This document shows positions 34,775 through 46,583 of a DNA stretch of 64,000 nt, piece by piece (positions within the stretch are counted from its first letter, which is position 1; the number at the start of each line of letters is the position of its first letter). Both the position numbers and the translations under genes were made by a program. Source of the DNA: Burkholderiaceae bacterium (GTDB lineage: Bacteria; Pseudomonadota; Gammaproteobacteria; Burkholderiales; Burkholderiaceae_A); the NCBI GenBank assembly GCA_004214155.1, contig SGYQ01000007.1, forward strand, positions 27,895 to 91,894. Direction: 5' to 3'. A model generated the notes under the pieces. That model was not told the origin of the DNA, ran no database searches, and saw only the letters and a program-made list of their open reading frames with translations.

Positions 34775-36727
34775 CTAATTTATTTCTGCAGCAGGAATAA
34801 ACCACCACAAAAATGTTGCAATTCCTAAAATCATCCCCATGGCGTAGTGGAAAACAAAACCAGTTTGGGAAATCTTCATGGTGCCAGCAAGCCTTTTTGT
34901 AAGATTTACCGTTCCATGAACCATCCACTTATCTATCACTATTTTTTCCGAAATGGCGTACAACTTTTCACCAATCTTAATGACATTCTTGACCAGTATT
35001 TTTAAATAAAATAGATCGAAGAAATATTTTTCCCGAAATAATCGGAAAAAATAATTGTCACTGTCAGAACAATCATTTGAAAATGACGGATAAAACTTAT
35101 AAACACTAACTGCTAAAACTATGCCAACACCGACCAACACAATTGGCATAGAATAAAATCCATGAATGGCGAAATCAATGGCTGATGAGAAATTCTCGAT
35201 TATGTTCGATACGATATTATTTCCTTCCATTACAAAAATTTCCTGTTGCAGAAAGTTGTTTATAACAAAAGGTTGAACAAGCAAGCCCCCGAGAAATATT
35301 GAGGGAATGGCAAGCAACAAGAGAGGAAACCATACAACTGCCGGTGACTCTTTTGGTATAAGTTCTTTGGTGTTGAAGCGAGGTTTTCCGTGAAATACAA
35401 GGAGCATAAGTCTCGTACTGTAAAAAGCTGTGACAATTACTCCAATATTTAAAAACCAATAAATCAATTCAGATAAGTTACCAACTCTTTCATTCACCGC
35501 TAACAATATAAGATCTTTTGAATAGAAACCGGATAAAAAAGGTATGCCCATAAGTGACAAAGAGCCAATAAGCATCAACGAATAAGTTAATGGCATGTAC
35601 CTAAATAATCCGCCCATTTTTCTTATATCTTGCTCGTGATGCATTCCAATAATCACCGACCCAGCGCCAAGAAAAAGAAGTGCCTTGAAAAAGGCGTGCG
35701 TTACGAGATGAAAGATTGCAAGGCTGTAAGCTGAACAACCTAGAGCTACGGTCATATACCCCAACTGCGACAATGTAGAATAAGCAACGATCCTTTTTAT
35801 ATCATTTTGGAACATGCCTAAAATTCCAGTAAAAAAAGCCGTGAAACCACCGATTATAAAGATAATTGATAGAGCGTTTTGAGAAAGCTCGAAGATTGGT
35901 GATAGTCTAACAACCATAAATATCCCAGCCGTAACCATTGTTGCTGCATGTATTAAAGCCGAAATTGGAGTAGGACCCTCCATCGAATCAGGTAACCATA
36001 CATGCAGAGGAATCTGTGCAGACTTACCCATCGCTCCGATAAACAGACAACAACACATCAAAAATAACAAATCAAATTCAAAACCAAAAAAGCCTATAGT
36101 TGTATCCGACAAACTTTTTGCATTAGAAAAAACTTCGGAAAAATCAAGTGACCCTGCATATGCTACAACCAATCCTATACCGAGCAGAAAACCAAAGTCG
36201 CCAACCCTATTAACTAAAAAAGCCTTAAGATTCGCATGTACTGCCGAGTTTTTCTTATACCAAAATCCTATTAGTAAGTATGAAACGACACCAACAGCTT
36301 CCCACCCAAAAAACAATTGTAAGAAATTATTGCTCATTACTAACATATGCATCGCAAACGTGAATAGCGATATATAGCAAAAGAATCGTTTATAGCCTGT
36401 ATCCCCAGACATGTAACCAATAGTGTAAATATGCACCATCAGAGAGACAAAATTTACCACTACCAGCATCACAGCGGTTAATTTATCTACCAAAAATCCA
36501 ATTTCAAAATTTAATGTGCCAATAATCGCCCAGTTATAAACTGTGTAATTATAAACGGCTCCACTTAATGAATCTGCAAGCACGATACCTGAAAAAACAA
36601 AAGATAAAAACACAGCGAAAATTGTTAAACGGTGCGAAGTTTTTTCTGAGATGACCCTCCCAAACAGACCAACAATTAAAGACGCTGCCATGGGCAAAAG
36701 AGGTATTGCTAAATGCTCTAAAACCAA
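34775..36727 (-). CDS. nuoL: NADH-quinone oxidoreductase subunit L
   Basis: This is the largest membrane subunit, with 650 residues and a C-terminal lateral-helix region (about residues 500-650) that couples the pumping modules. Hallmarks are FFGWEAVGVVSYLLIGFW near 140, KSAQIPLHVWLPDSMEGPTP near 235 and YSTLSQLGYM near 320. It starts 6 bases after nuoK. Confidence 0.97.
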   Translation of the reverse strand: MVLEHLAIPLLPMAASLIVGLFGRVISEKTSHRLTIFAVFLSFVFSGIVLADSLSGAVYNYTVYNWAIIGTLNFEIGFLVDKLTAVMLVVVNFVSLMVHIYTIGYMSGDTGYKRFFCYISLFTFAMHMLVMSNNFLQLFFGWEAVGVVSYLLIGFWYKKNSAVHANLKAFLVNRVGDFGFLLGIGLVVAYAGSLDFSEVFSNAKSLSDTTIGFFGFEFDLLFLMCCCLFIGAMGKSAQIPLHVWLPDSMEGPTPISALIHAATMVTAGIFMVVRLSPIFELSQNALSIIFIIGGFTAFFTGILGMFQNDIKRIVAYSTLSQLGYMTVALGCSAYSLAIFHLVTHAFFKALLFLGAGSVIIGMHHEQDIRKMGGLFRYMPLTYSLMLIGSLSLMGIPFLSGFYSKDLILLAVNERVGNLSELIYWFLNIGVIVTAFYSTRLMLLVFHGKPRFNTKELIPKESPAVVWFPLLLLAIPSIFLGGLLVQPFVINNFLQQEIFVMEGNNIVSNIIENFSSAIDFAIHGFYSMPIVLVGVGIVLAVSVYKFYPSFSNDCSDSDNYFFRLFREKYFFDLFYLKILVKNVIKIGEKLYAISEKIVIDKWMVHGTVNLTKRLAGTMKISQTGFVFHYAMGMILGIATFLWWFIPAAEIN

Positions 36728-36733
36728 AATACT

Positions 36734-37036
36734 TTAACCTTTCAACTTGTTTAACTTGTCCACCCTGATGGTATCAAGTTTTCTGAATAAAATTACCAGA
36801 ATAGCTAGGCCAATCGCCGCTTCGGCTGCCGCAACTGTCAGAACAAAAAAGACAAAAATCTGTCCTTGTAAGTCGCCCAAAAAACTAGAAAAAGCAATGA
36901 AATTGATATTAACCGCTAATAACATCAACTCAATCGCCATCAATAAAATGATCGTATTCTGACGATTGATAAATATTCCAAGAACGGATATAGCAAACAA
37001 AATGGAACCGAGAAATAAATAATGGGTAAGGCTCAT
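36734..37036 (-). CDS. nuoK: NADH-quinone oxidoreductase subunit K
   Basis: This is a three-helix membrane subunit of 100 residues. The conserved Glu residues in [14 protein letters not shown] and [14 protein letters not shown] form part of the E-channel of complex I. Length is exactly that of the family. It starts 28 bases after nuoJ. Confidence 0.97.
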   Translation of the reverse strand: MSLTHYLFLGSILFAISVLGIFINRQNTIILLMAIELMLLAVNINFIAFSSFLGDLQGQIFVFFVLTVAAAEAAIGLAILVILFRKLDTIRVDKLNKLKG

Positions 37037-37064
37037 GATGTTTTCTGGAAAGAAATGTATAACA

Positions 37065-37664
37065 TCATGACTTTTCCTTAACGTTTACCTTAACTAAACT
37101 TAGCCTTTCCGCTGGATCAACAAATACTTGTTCAGATGGGTTTTGGCCTTTGACATCTGCTTTCCTACCTTTTAACGTAATCGCAATTGCAGCAATCATG
37201 GCAACCAACAAAATAACCGCTGCCGTCTGAAAAGCAAGAAAGTACTCTGTATACAAGCGCATGCCAATTTGGTAAGTATTACTAGATGAAGATATATTTT
37301 TTTCACTGTTTGAAAAATCGCTAAACCCATAGGAAATAAGTGCAAACATTTCAAAAAGTAATAAACCTCCAACCGGCAAAGCAACAGACATGTGAGCTAA
37401 CATATTTTTCTTAAGCTCTTCTAAATCTAATCGAGCCATCATAATCACAAAAAGGAATAACACCATTACGGCTCCAACATAGACCAAAACCAGGGTAAGT
37501 GCTAAAAACTCTGCTCCTAATAATATCCAAATCGCAGAGGCAGAAAAGAAAGATAAGATTAAAAATAAAGCTGCATGGACAGGATTTTTTACAGTAATAA
37601 CAGCGACGGAAGCTGCTAGCAAAATAGTCGCAAAAGTATAAAATAAAAAAGAGGTCGGCTCCAT
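37065..37664 (-). CDS. nuoJ: NADH-quinone oxidoreductase subunit J
   Basis: This is a five-helix membrane subunit. The start at the ATG at 37664 gives 199 residues beginning [16 protein letters not shown] and lies 1 base after the nuoI stop. A longer frame would run through the nuoI coding end. The motifs [15 protein letters not shown] and [17 protein letters not shown] are typical. A hydrophilic C-terminal tail of about 30 residues follows the last helix. Confidence 0.95.
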   Translation of the reverse strand: MEPTSFLFYTFATILLAASVAVITVKNPVHAALFLILSFFSASAIWILLGAEFLALTLVLVYVGAVMVLFLFVIMMARLDLEELKKNMLAHMSVALPVGGLLLFEMFALISYGFSDFSNSEKNISSSSNTYQIGMRLYTEYFLAFQTAAVILLVAMIAAIAITLKGRKADVKGQNPSEQVFVDPAERLSLVKVNVKEKS

Positions 37665-37665
37665 G

Positions 37666-38154
37666 CTACCTGTATTTCGCTTCCTTTTTGCGGTCTGCAG
37701 CAATCTGTGTCTCATATTTGTCACCAACAGCAAGAAGCATCTCTTTAGTGAAATACAAATCTCCTCTTTTCTCCCCATGGTACTCGTGTATGTTCGTTTC
37801 TACGATGGAATCCACTGGACAGCTTTCTTCGCAAAACCCACAGTAAATGCACTTAGTCATATCTATTTCATAACGAGTCGTCCTACGAGTCTTATCCTCT
37901 CTTTCTTCTGTCTCTATTGTTATCGCTAAAGCTGGACATACAGCCTCACAGAGTTTGCAACCTATGCACCTTTCCTCACCATTAGGATATCGTCTCAATG
38001 CATGTAGCCCTCTGAACCTTGGTGAAAGCGGAGTTTTTTCCTCAGGATACTGTATCGTGATCTTTCGCTTAAACAAATTGCTCAACGTAACCCTCAGCCC
38101 GGCAAGTAATTCCAATAACAAAAAAGATTTAAAAAACCCAATTATTCTTCGCAT
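37666..38154 (-). CDS. nuoI: NADH-quinone oxidoreductase subunit I
   Basis: This is a peripheral subunit with two 4Fe-4S clusters (N6a/N6b). The ATG at 38154 gives 162 residues beginning [15 protein letters not shown]. The frame is open further upstream but only through the nuoH end. The cluster motifs [12 protein letters not shown] and [12 protein letters not shown] are complete. An amphipathic N-terminal helix anchors it next to NuoH. It starts 8 bases after nuoH. Confidence 0.96.
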   Translation of the reverse strand: MRRIIGFFKSFLLLELLAGLRVTLSNLFKRKITIQYPEEKTPLSPRFRGLHALRRYPNGEERCIGCKLCEAVCPALAITIETEEREDKTRRTTRYEIDMTKCIYCGFCEESCPVDSIVETNIHEYHGEKRGDLYFTKEMLLAVGDKYETQIAADRKKEAKYR

Positions 38155-38162
38155 AATTAAAC

Positions 38163-39239
38163 TCAACTCCAAATTGAAATCGGACTCTTCATCCAAAAGG
38201 CAACAACGACAAGCCAAAATAAGGTCACAGGGATGAAAATCTTCCAACCTAATCGCATAATTTGATCATACCGATATCTTGGAAACGAAGCCCTAAACCA
38301 AATAAAAAATGTAAACAACACAAAAGTTTTAAACCCTAACCAAATCCAACCTGGAATGAATTGAAGTACATCGAAGGGAGCATCCCAGCCACCAAAAAAA
38401 AGAATTGCGGCTAGAACTGAAATCAAAATCATGTTTGCATACTCTGCCAAAAAAAAGACCGCAAACGCCATTCCTGAATACTCAACCATATGGCCTGCTA
38501 CGATTTCAGACTCACCCTCAACAACATCAAAGGGGTGGCGATTAGTCTCCGCAACTCCAGAAATAAAATACACAATAAAAATCGGAAAAAGAGGTAACCA
38601 ATTCCAAGAAAGCAAATTTAGACCCATGCTCGCAAAAAAACCTTCTTGTTGCCCAGAAACTATTTCCGTTAAATTAAGGCTTCCAGATATCATTAGCACC
38701 ACTACAAGCGCAAAACCAATTGCAAGTTCATATGAAACCATTTGTGCGGATGCTCTCATTGCAGCTAAAAAAGCATATTTCGAGTTCGATGCCCAACCGG
38801 CTAATATAACACCGTACACTTCAAGTGAAGTTGCCGCGATTAAAAACAATAACCCAGCATTAATGTTTGACAAAACCACATCGGGACTAAAAGGAATAAC
38901 TGCCCACGCAGCTAACGAAGGCGCAATTGTCAAAACGGGCGCCAAAAGATAGAGAGTTTTGTCAGCTTTCGCGGGGAGTATTATTTCTTTTGAAATAAGC
39001 TTCAGCGAGTCTGCTATGGGTTGCAGTACCCCAATAGGTCCGACTCTATTTGGACCCAATCTCGCATGCATCCATCCGATGAGCTTTCGCTCATAGAGTG
39101 TCGCATATGCCACAGCCCCCAAAATTGGCACCACTACGAGACTTATTTTTACTACAGTCCAAACAATATTCCATCCAACAGCACCAAAAATTTGCTGTCC
39201 CATCGTTTCGATTTGCAAAATATAAAGTTCCAAATTCAA
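38163..39239 (-). CDS. nuoH: NADH-quinone oxidoreductase subunit H
   Basis: This is the membrane subunit forming the quinone tunnel with NuoB/D. At 358 residues with about eight helices, it has [20 protein letters not shown] near 48, [16 protein letters not shown] near 140, and [20 protein letters not shown] near 230. The TTG at 39239 overlaps the nuoG stop (TTGA). An ATG 12 codons further in at 39203 is the alternative. The longer form fits the N-terminal length of betaproteobacterial NuoH better. Confidence 0.95.
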   Translation of the reverse strand: MNLELYILQIETMGQQIFGAVGWNIVWTVVKISLVVVPILGAVAYATLYERKLIGWMHARLGPNRVGPIGVLQPIADSLKLISKEIILPAKADKTLYLLAPVLTIAPSLAAWAVIPFSPDVVLSNINAGLLFLIAATSLEVYGVILAGWASNSKYAFLAAMRASAQMVSYELAIGFALVVVLMISGSLNLTEIVSGQQEGFFASMGLNLLSWNWLPLFPIFIVYFISGVAETNRHPFDVVEGESEIVAGHMVEYSGMAFAVFFLAEYANMILISVLAAILFFGGWDAPFDVLQFIPGWIWLGFKTFVLFTFFIWFRASFPRYRYDQIMRLGWKIFIPVTLFWLVVVAFWMKSPISIWS

Positions 39240-41578
39240 TCCTGTAATTTCTGGAAACTAGTTATTGCGTTACCAACATTTGAGGCCTTTAAACTTCCAA
39301 CTGCCACAGCTATAACCCCTCTAGAAACCTTTTCATCACTAGTGGCCTCAAGTACTGCTTCATTTTGTTTATGCTCCTCACTAAAAATGAATTTTACATT
39401 CTCACCGTCCGTTAAATTAGCTTTAGTCAAATCGGCTGGGTTGAAGATAGCTACAGGCTTTTTTGCCTGATTGGTTTTTTGGAGCGAGCACGCCCTTCTT
39501 ACTATAGGGTCGGTTGAGTAGATTGGAAAAAAGTGAAAAATCTGCATGTCACTATTTTGTAGACTACCATTGAGTTTAAAATCTGCATTATTCTTATCAA
39601 TTTGTACAGAATCTATTTTTGCAACCTCACCAGCATTGATATCCGGCAGAACCTTTTGTCTCAGCTCCTCCAACGAATCAAAATCTAAATCTTTCAAACC
39701 AAGAACCAAAGACAGAACTTTTAATACCCTCCAAAGTTCTTTACTGTTTCCCGGCGGCTCAACAACTTGCGTAGAAATTTGCAGCCTACCTTCCATATTT
39801 ATGTATGAACCTTCTGATTCAAAACATGAAGAAACAGGAAAAATTACATCAGCATATTTATCCACCGCCGATTTAAAACTTGTAAATGCTATTAGACTAC
39901 TGCTTTTTAAAGAATCTAAAACACCATAATCTGTTATAAAGTCAGCCTCCGCGTCAAGGCCTGAGAGAAAATAACATGCATCTTCTTTTTTCTCTCTTAA
40001 ATCTTTAACAAAACTTCCTACTTTTTTTGGCAAACATCCAGAGAGATATCCACCAATGAAATTCCCCCCATGAGGCAAAAACCCAAGTTTACAGCCCAAT
40101 TCTTTTGTAATGCCGAAGCAAAGTTTTATTAAAAGAGAGGCTTGCTTATGACTCAATATTGAGGGGCCAAGGAGAAACAAATTACTGGAATTACTGTTAT
40201 TTTTTTTAAAACTTTGTACCAACCCCTCAAAATTCCAATCTTCTTTTTTATCAATGGAACTACTTTTACTGGTCACGAACTTTAGCAACGATTCGAAAAA
40301 ACTGACATACTCATTTGGCGAAACACAAAAACTTCCCTGCTCTCTTGCTAAAAGATCCTGAATGTAGGACCCCATTTGCCAAATGTTCATCCCATTCTCA
40401 TTTGCCCCTAACCTTATTTTCTGGGCTAACAGAGGGCAATCATCTCTAGTACGGCTACCGATTACAAATATATTTTTTAGTAAAGGCACGTCTTGTAGCG
40501 AAACTCCGAGAGAAGGTACGCCTCGAATCACTTCGTCAAAATCCTCGTCATTCAACCAATGTCTAAAGTCCACATTACTATCTCCAAGCCCGTGTAACAT
40601 ACTCCCAAACAACGCCATTTCTTCCAGCGAAGAATTGCTTGAAATTAGACCATTAAATTTTTTGCTCCCAGATATTAACTCTTTGGCTCTGTTTACCGCA
40701 TCTTCCCAACTTGTAACTCGCAACTTTCCATCTGACCCTCTGGTCATTGGCTCCGTTAATCGATCATTAGAGCCCAAAGCTTCGTATGAAAACCTATCTC
40801 TGTCAGAGATCCAACAATCATTTACTTTTTCATTAACAAACGGGACGACCCTTTTTACAGCGTTTTTAATGCATTGAACGTTGAGATTTGCTCCTATTCC
40901 ATCATGACTACTCACCGCCCTAATCTTTTCAAGCTCCCAGCTTCTAGCCGTATAACGAAATGGTTTGCTTGTTAAGGCACCGACCGGACAAATATCAATC
41001 ATATTGCCCGAAAGTTCACTCTCCACAGCACCGTTTAAATAAGATGTGATTTCGGCATGTTCCCCTCTACCTGGCATACCTAACTCTTTGATCCCAGCTA
41101 TCTCCTCTCCAAATCGAACACATCTCGTACAATGTATACACCTCGACATTTCCTCTGCAGAAATTAACTCTCCCAAAGGTTTATGAAAAACAACCCTTTT
41201 CCCCTCCTTGAAACTCGAGTTCGACCTTCCATAACCAACAGACAGATCTTGCAACTGACATTCTCCCCCTTGATCACAAATTGGACAATCTAGTGGGTGA
41301 TTAATGAGCAAAAACTCCATCACGCCCTCTTGCGCGTCTTTTGCGATCTTAGAATCCGTGTATACTTGCATACCCTGGGTAACTGGAGTAGCACAGGCCG
41401 GAAGAGGTTTTCTAGATTTTTCAACCTCAACTAGGCACATCCGACAATTAGCTGCGATTGAAAGCTTTTTGTGATAACAGAAATGTGGTACAAAAATCCC
41501 GCTTTTTTCTGCAGCCTCCATGATTGTGGAACCCTCGCTAACCGTTACATCCGAATTGTTGATTTTTAAATTAATCAT
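39236..41578 (-). CDS. nuoG: NADH-quinone oxidoreductase subunit G
   Basis: This is a peripheral electron-transfer subunit of 780 residues from the ATG at 41578, which overlaps the nuoF stop as ATGA. The N-terminus is a 2Fe-2S ferredoxin domain ([23 protein letters not shown]), followed by the His/Cys-ligated cluster ([18 protein letters not shown]) and 4Fe-4S motifs ([23 protein letters not shown]). The rest is a molybdopterin-oxidoreductase-like domain that has lost its cofactor role in complex I. Confidence 0.96.
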   Translation of the reverse strand: MINLKINNSDVTVSEGSTIMEAAEKSGIFVPHFCYHKKLSIAANCRMCLVEVEKSRKPLPACATPVTQGMQVYTDSKIAKDAQEGVMEFLLINHPLDCPICDQGGECQLQDLSVGYGRSNSSFKEGKRVVFHKPLGELISAEEMSRCIHCTRCVRFGEEIAGIKELGMPGRGEHAEITSYLNGAVESELSGNMIDICPVGALTSKPFRYTARSWELEKIRAVSSHDGIGANLNVQCIKNAVKRVVPFVNEKVNDCWISDRDRFSYEALGSNDRLTEPMTRGSDGKLRVTSWEDAVNRAKELISGSKKFNGLISSNSSLEEMALFGSMLHGLGDSNVDFRHWLNDEDFDEVIRGVPSLGVSLQDVPLLKNIFVIGSRTRDDCPLLAQKIRLGANENGMNIWQMGSYIQDLLAREQGSFCVSPNEYVSFFESLLKFVTSKSSSIDKKEDWNFEGLVQSFKKNNSNSSNLFLLGPSILSHKQASLLIKLCFGITKELGCKLGFLPHGGNFIGGYLSGCLPKKVGSFVKDLREKKEDACYFLSGLDAEADFITDYGVLDSLKSSSLIAFTSFKSAVDKYADVIFPVSSCFESEGSYINMEGRLQISTQVVEPPGNSKELWRVLKVLSLVLGLKDLDFDSLEELRQKVLPDINAGEVAKIDSVQIDKNNADFKLNGSLQNSDMQIFHFFPIYSTDPIVRRACSLQKTNQAKKPVAIFNPADLTKANLTDGENVKFIFSEEHKQNEAVLEATSDEKVSRGVIAVAVGSLKASNVGNAITSFQKLQD

Positions 41579-42909
41579 TGCGGATCGTCTACCATACATT
41601 TTTTGTGAGTGATGTGGTACTTGAATTCATCCTTAAAGTTCTCTACAAAGGCCCTAACGGGCATAGCAGCTGCATCACCCAAAGCACATATGGTTTTACC
41701 CTGAATTCGGTCTGCGAGACTCAACAACTGATCAAGATCTTCCTCAGTCCCATGACCGTTTTCAATTCTACTAACAATTCTCCAGAGCCATCCCGTACCT
41801 TCCCGACAAGGCGTACATTGACCGCAGGACTCTTCGTAATAAAAATAAGACAAACGTAGCAAGCTTCTGACCATGCACCTTGATTCGCTCATTACGATCA
41901 CCCCTCCTGAACCAAGCATTGATCCCGCTTTAGCAATGGAGTCGAAGCTCATATCGGTCTCCATCATGATATGTCCTGGTATCACTGGCATAGAGGATCC
42001 TCCAGGAATAACAGCCTTAAGCTTCCTACCACCGCTCACTCCACCAGCTAGCTCAAGCAGTGTTTTAAATGGAGTACCTAACGGTATTTCATAATTTCCT
42101 GGGAGTTCAACATCACCGGATACGGAGAAAATTTTAGTGCCACCATTTTGAGGAACGCCTACTTTTGCAAACGCCTCCCCTCCATTTCGGATTATCCATG
42201 GAACTGCCGCAAATGTCTCAGCATTGTTAATGGTCGTTGGTTTTCCATAAAGACCATAACTTGCTGGAAACGGAGGTTTAAATCGAGGCTGTCCTTTTTT
42301 TCCTTCTAATGATTCCAATAAAGCAGTCTCCTCCCCACAAATATATGCCCCAAAGCCATGAGATGCGTAAAGTTCAAAACTAAAATCTGTCCCAAATATA
42401 TTTTTCCCCAAATATCCTCTTGATCGAGCCTCCTCCAACGCCTCTTCAAACCGTTCGTAAACAGCCCAAATTTCTCCATGGATATAATTGTACCCAGCCG
42501 TTATCCCCATGGCATAAGCGGCAATTAGCATTCCCTCTATAACAATATGTGGATTGTACCGCAATATATCCCTGTCTTTAAAAGTTCCGGGTTCACTTTC
42601 ATCCGAGTTGCAAATGAGGTATTTTTGAACAGGCAACTTCGAGGGCATAAAACCCCACTTCAATCCAGTCGGAAAACCTGCACCACCCCTTCCCCTTAAG
42701 GCAGAGTCTTTTATCTCAGCAATGACCGCCTCAGGTTCTATTTTTTTTGAACCTGTAAGCCCGAGAATCTGTTTTAAACCAAGATATCCTCCTCTTTTTT
42801 CGTACTCATCAAGCCTCCAATTTTCGCCGGTCAAGTCAGCAAATATTTGCGGTTTAATATGCCTGTCGTGAATACATGATTCAACTGCAAAAACTTCAGG
42901 GGCGCCCAT
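41575..42909 (-). CDS. nuoF: NADH-quinone oxidoreductase subunit F
   Basis: This is the NADH-oxidising subunit with FMN and cluster N3, 444 residues long. [17 protein letters not shown] near 72 binds [23 protein letters not shown] near 190 belongs to the FMN fold, and [12 protein letters not shown] near 360 with a later Cys ([10 protein letters not shown]) holds the 4Fe-4S cluster. Its start overlaps nuoE by 14 bases. Confidence 0.97.
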   Translation of the reverse strand: MGAPEVFAVESCIHDRHIKPQIFADLTGENWRLDEYEKRGGYLGLKQILGLTGSKKIEPEAVIAEIKDSALRGRGGAGFPTGLKWGFMPSKLPVQKYLICNSDESEPGTFKDRDILRYNPHIVIEGMLIAAYAMGITAGYNYIHGEIWAVYERFEEALEEARSRGYLGKNIFGTDFSFELYASHGFGAYICGEETALLESLEGKKGQPRFKPPFPASYGLYGKPTTINNAETFAAVPWIIRNGGEAFAKVGVPQNGGTKIFSVSGDVELPGNYEIPLGTPFKTLLELAGGVSGGRKLKAVIPGGSSMPVIPGHIMMETDMSFDSIAKAGSMLGSGGVIVMSESRCMVRSLLRLSYFYYEESCGQCTPCREGTGWLWRIVSRIENGHGTEEDLDQLLSLADRIQGKTICALGDAAAMPVRAFVENFKDEFKYHITHKKCMVDDPQ

Positions 42910-43426
42910 TTTCTACCAACCTTTCTTCTTTTAACTCAGATATTAATTTTTCACACTTGGCCTTGTCCATCCAACTATGCATTTGGTCATTATTTAATAA
43001 TAATACTGGAGCGTCAGCACAGGCCCCAAAACATTCTCCTTCCAACAGGGTGAACAGCCCATCCTTAGTTGTTTCTCCAACTTCAACGCCCAAAAGCTCT
43101 TTTAAGAAATCAACGGTATAACGGGAGTTACGAAGCGCACATGGCAGATTTGTGCATACAGATATTTTATACTTGCCAGTCCCCTCTTTATTGAACATAT
43201 TATAAAACGTAAGAATTTCATGAACCGAAATCTCTTCCATTCCTAAATAATCAGCGATCTCCCGCTCCAGCTCCTGATTAACAAACCCATGTTCTCTTTG
43301 CGCAATGGCTAGAGCGGCAACCACGGCGGATTTCTTATGCGCCGGTGGAAACTTTTCAATTTCCTTATCAATTAATTTATAAGATTCTTCACTCAAGCCT
43401 TTGTTATGAATGAGTTTTTTCTTCAT
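42896..43426 (-). CDS. nuoE: NADH-quinone oxidoreductase subunit E
   Basis: This is a thioredoxin-like 2Fe-2S subunit of 176 residues carrying cluster N1a. The four ligands are seen as CTNLPCALR and CFGACADAP. The N-terminal three-helix region ([23 protein letters not shown]) is typical. ATGA overlap with nuoD. Confidence 0.96.
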   Translation of the reverse strand: MKKKLIHNKGLSEESYKLIDKEIEKFPPAHKKSAVVAALAIAQREHGFVNQELEREIADYLGMEEISVHEILTFYNMFNKEGTGKYKISVCTNLPCALRNSRYTVDFLKELLGVEVGETTKDGLFTLLEGECFGACADAPVLLLNNDQMHSWMDKAKCEKLISELKEERLVENGRP

Positions 43427-44676
43427 CGGTCGATTTCCCCGAATACTATGTCCTGGGTACCAATAATAGTAACCACATCGGCAATCATATGCCCCCGACT
43501 CATTTCATCGAGGCCTTGTAAATGGGCGAAACCCGGGGCCCGAATTTTCATCCTGTAAGGCTTATTCGCACCATCTGAAACTAAATAGATGCCAAACTCT
43601 CCCTTCGGATGTTCAACAGCGCTATAACATTCTCCTGCAGGAACATGAAAGCCTTCGGTAAACAACTTAAAGTGGTGAATTAGTTCTTCCATATTTGCCT
43701 TCATGTCGATTCGAGGCGGCGGGGCAACTTTATGGCTGTCAACCATCACAGGGCCAGGATTGCTTCTCAGCCAATTGACGCACTGTTTGATCAATTTATT
43801 ACTTTCCCTCAACTCTGCCATGCGCACCAAATAACGGTCGTAGGAGTCGCCCTCCTTACCGACTGGAACATTAAATTCTAATCTATCATAAACCTCATAG
43901 GGTTGAGCATCCCTCAAATCCCATGCAACACCAGAACCACGCAGCATAGGCCCAGTAAAGCCTAAAGCTTTTGCCCTTTCGGGGCTCACTACTCCAATCC
44001 CAACAAGCCTTTGTTTCCAAATTCGGTTATCAGTTAACAAAGTTTCATATTCATCAACACAAGCATCGAATCGATTCGTAAAATCTTCTATGAAATCTAG
44101 TAGTGAGCCATCTCTATTTTTATTTAGCCTGGCCACAGAGGATTTACTCCTAATTCTAGTTTCCGAGTATTTTGGCATTTCATCAGGCAAATCTCTATAT
44201 ACACCGCCAGGCCTGTAATACGCCGCATGAAGCCTAGCGCCAGAAACGGCTTCGTAACAATCCATAAGGTCTTCACGTTCACGAAATGCGTAGAGAAAAA
44301 CAGCCATTGCGCCAACATCAAGCCCATGGGCGCCCAACCAAAGAAGATGATTAAGTATGCGAGTAATTTCATCAAACATAACTCTAATGTATTGGGCTCG
44401 AATAGGGGGCTCTATTCTCATTAACTTTTCTACCGCGAGAACGTAGGCATGCTCATTGCACATCATGGACACATAGTCTAATCGATCCATATATGGCAAA
44501 GTCTGCAAAAAAGTTCTAGTCTCAGCAAGTTTTTCTGTACCCCTATGAAGCAGTCCAATGTGGGGGTCTGCCTTTTTAACAACTTCGCCATCTAGTTCTA
44601 ATATTAGTCGCAATACGCCGTGTGCAGCAGGGTGCTGTGGTCCAAAATTTAAACTATAATTTTTGATGTCTGCCAT
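43423..44676 (-). CDS. nuoD: NADH-quinone oxidoreductase subunit D
   Basis: This is the 49-kDa subunit lining the quinone site, 417 residues from the ATG at 44676 ([20 protein letters not shown]), 1 base after the nuoC stop. Signatures include [27 protein letters not shown] and a C-terminal DIVFGEIDR. nuoD is separate from nuoC, unlike the fused nuoCD of enteric bacteria. Confidence 0.97.
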   Translation of the reverse strand: MADIKNYSLNFGPQHPAAHGVLRLILELDGEVVKKADPHIGLLHRGTEKLAETRTFLQTLPYMDRLDYVSMMCNEHAYVLAVEKLMRIEPPIRAQYIRVMFDEITRILNHLLWLGAHGLDVGAMAVFLYAFREREDLMDCYEAVSGARLHAAYYRPGGVYRDLPDEMPKYSETRIRSKSSVARLNKNRDGSLLDFIEDFTNRFDACVDEYETLLTDNRIWKQRLVGIGVVSPERAKALGFTGPMLRGSGVAWDLRDAQPYEVYDRLEFNVPVGKEGDSYDRYLVRMAELRESNKLIKQCVNWLRSNPGPVMVDSHKVAPPPRIDMKANMEELIHHFKLFTEGFHVPAGECYSAVEHPKGEFGIYLVSDGANKPYRMKIRAPGFAHLQGLDEMSRGHMIADVVTIIGTQDIVFGEIDR

Positions 44677-44677
44677 G

Positions 44678-45301
44678 TTACTCCCCAGTCCCGTAGCCTT
44701 CTTCACGTACCACTCGTGGTACAACTTCCCTAGATTCTATTGTCACCGGCTGATAAACAACTCTTTTTTCCTGAGGATCGTAAGCAACCTCTGAATGACC
44801 TGAAATCGGAAAGTCCTTCCTAAAGGGATGGCCGACGAATCCATAATCCGTGAGTATTCGTCGTAAATCAGGATTCCCCGAAAATTGGATACCGAATAAG
44901 TCAAATGCTTCTCTTTCAAACCACTGAGCAGAGGGCCACACATCGATGACAGAGGTAGTTTTTGGGGTCCCGCTACTTGCACAGAAAAGTTTTACTCTGA
45001 GTCTGTGGTTATTTGTCGTTGATAAAAGATGATATACAACACAAAACCTGGCCTCAAACTTTTCCGAGATTTCCTTCAAGCCAGAACAATCCACCCCGCA
45101 CAAGTCAATCAGGGTATCAAACGAAAACTCCTTTTGGTCCCTCAATAACAAAAATGATTCCGTGGCCCCTTTATCGCTGATAGTTATGGATAATTCACCA
45201 AAATTGGTGGCGACATCAAGAATCCTTCCACTTAACTTATTTTCTAGATTGTCACGCAGTAAACCGATTTTTTCACTCGAGCCTTTTCCCTCACCCAACA
45301 T
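44678..45301 (-). CDS. nuoC: NADH-quinone oxidoreductase subunit C
   Basis: This is a 30-kDa-type subunit of 207 residues. The signature ERE(A)[17 protein letters not shown] and [13 protein letters not shown] are present near residues 130-165. It is a stand-alone gene, 4 bases after nuoB. It structurally supports NuoD/NuoI and holds no cofactor. Confidence 0.95.
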   Translation of the reverse strand: MLGEGKGSSEKIGLLRDNLENKLSGRILDVATNFGELSITISDKGATESFLLLRDQKEFSFDTLIDLCGVDCSGLKEISEKFEARFCVVYHLLSTTNNHRLRVKLFCASSGTPKTTSVIDVWPSAQWFEREAFDLFGIQFSGNPDLRRILTDYGFVGHPFRKDFPISGHSEVAYDPQEKRVVYQPVTIESREVVPRVVREEGYGTGE

Positions 45302-45305
45302 AAAC

Positions 45306-45809
45306 CTATCCTCGATAAATTTCTTTCGAACTACGTATTTTAGTTTGAAGTTGCATTATTCCGTAAATAAGAGCTTCCGCTGTTGGAGGGCATCCTGGAA
45401 CATAGACGTCGACCGGCACTATTCTGTCGCAACCCCGAACAACAGAATAAGAATAATGATAATACCCACCTCCATTTGCGCAGGACCCCATGGAGATAAC
45501 CCATTTTGGGTCAGGCATTTGATCATAGACTTTCCTCAGTGCTGGAGCCATTTTATTACAAAGTGTTCCTGCGACAATCATTAGATCAGACTGGCGGGGA
45601 CTCGGCCGGAAAACCACGCCGAATCGATCCAAATCATACCTTGATGCCCCAGCATGCATCATTTCAACTGCACAACAAGCCAATCCAAACGTCATAGGCC
45701 AAAGGGAACCTGCTCGAGTCCAATTAAGCACCTGTTCTAAATTCGTGGTAATAAACCCATCCCTTTGAAAATTTTGCTCGCCAGTATCGTTTTCCAAAAC
45801 AGCACTCAT
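45306..45809 (-). CDS. nuoB: NADH-quinone oxidoreductase subunit B
   Basis: This subunit holds terminal cluster N2, 167 residues from the ATG at 45809, which has GGGAG 9 bases upstream. A longer frame overlaps the nuoA end. Motifs are [11 protein letters not shown] (adjacent Cys ligands), [18 protein letters not shown] and [14 protein letters not shown]. Confidence 0.97.
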   Translation of the reverse strand: MSAVLENDTGEQNFQRDGFITTNLEQVLNWTRAGSLWPMTFGLACCAVEMMHAGASRYDLDRFGVVFRPSPRQSDLMIVAGTLCNKMAPALRKVYDQMPDPKWVISMGSCANGGGYYHYSYSVVRGCDRIVPVDVYVPGCPPTAEALIYGIMQLQTKIRSSKEIYRG

Positions 45810-45814
45810 CTCAT

Positions 45815-46174
45815 TTACTCCCAATCCAAGGCACCTTTCGCCCACTCATAAACAAACCCGACAATTAAAATTGCTAAAAATAACATCATTGACAGAAGCC
45901 CAAAAAAATCTAAATCCTTGAAAGCAACTGCCCACGGAAAAAGAAAAGCAATTTCCAAATCAAATAAAATGAACAAGATGGCAACAAGATAATAGCGAAT
46001 ATCAAATTGCATTCTTGCATCCTCAAACGGCTCAAATCCACATTCATATGTAGAAAGCTTTTCTGCATCCGGCAAACTGGGTGAAAGAACTTTTCCGATT
46101 AACATCGGAACCACACCAACTAAAACACCTATCAATAAAAATAATAAGATGGGTAAATATTCAAGTAGGTTCAA
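45815..46174 (-). CDS. nuoA: NADH-quinone oxidoreductase subunit A
   Basis: This is a three-helix membrane subunit of 119 residues and the first gene of the nuo operon. The loop [20 protein letters not shown] carries the conserved Cys that marks the open/closed state of complex I. The start is TTG at 46174, preceded by GAGG at good spacing. The next in-frame ATG is at residue 24, inside the first helix. Confidence 0.95.
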   Translation of the reverse strand: MNLLEYLPILLFLLIGVLVGVVPMLIGKVLSPSLPDAEKLSTYECGFEPFEDARMQFDIRYYLVAILFILFDLEIAFLFPWAVAFKDLDFFGLLSMMLFLAILIVGFVYEWAKGALDWE

Positions 46175-46583
46175 AACAACCTCACAATAAATGAGAATTA
46201 ATCGAAATTGAGCTAATGATACTATCTCACATAATACAGCCTTTTATACACTTACGTCTTACATTTGCCGCACTGCGACAAAATTATTGTATTCATAACC
46301 AATTTACTCTTTAGAACAAATTACATATCGACATGCAAGTAATGGTTTCTTTGCCCTGATTTACTTTTAAAAATTATCAATGATGCGACACTCCAGAGCG
46401 ATCAGTAAAACAATGCCCAAAGACAACCTTTATCTAGCATAAGTTTTGATAAGCCTTATGAATATAAAAATACTACTATTAATCATAGATTTAGATAATT
46501 TTCTTAAAATAATAGTTTGTTTAAATTAAATCTCTTTGTACTTTTCAGACTTTTTAAATATCTCGTTAGTTTTATTTGTTTAT
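46175..46583. other. Intergenic region holding the nuo promoter
   Basis: These 409 bases lie between the hlyD-like stop and the nuoA start, both on the minus strand. No credible gene is seen. The part next to nuoA should contain the operon promoter. AT-rich -10-like sequence (TGTATAA) lies about 70 bases upstream of nuoA, and a 17-base palindrome is further upstream. No clear hairpin terminator follows the hlyD-like gene. Confidence 0.5.
46265..46281. promoter_or_regulatory. 17-base palindrome upstream of nuoA, candidate operator
   Basis: TTGCCGCACTGCGACAA is an inverted repeat of two 8-base arms with one mismatch around a single central base, 91 bases upstream of the nuoA start. It is conspicuous in an otherwise AT-rich gap. 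It does not match an FNR or ArcA consensus that I can recognise. Confidence 0.4.

Noticed and set aside
38431..38952. 173-codon plus-strand frame inside the nuo operon
   Set aside because: It is the antisense shadow of nuoH, whose membrane-protein motifs are unambiguous.
40383..40877. 164-codon plus-strand frame
   Set aside because: It is the antisense shadow of nuoG.
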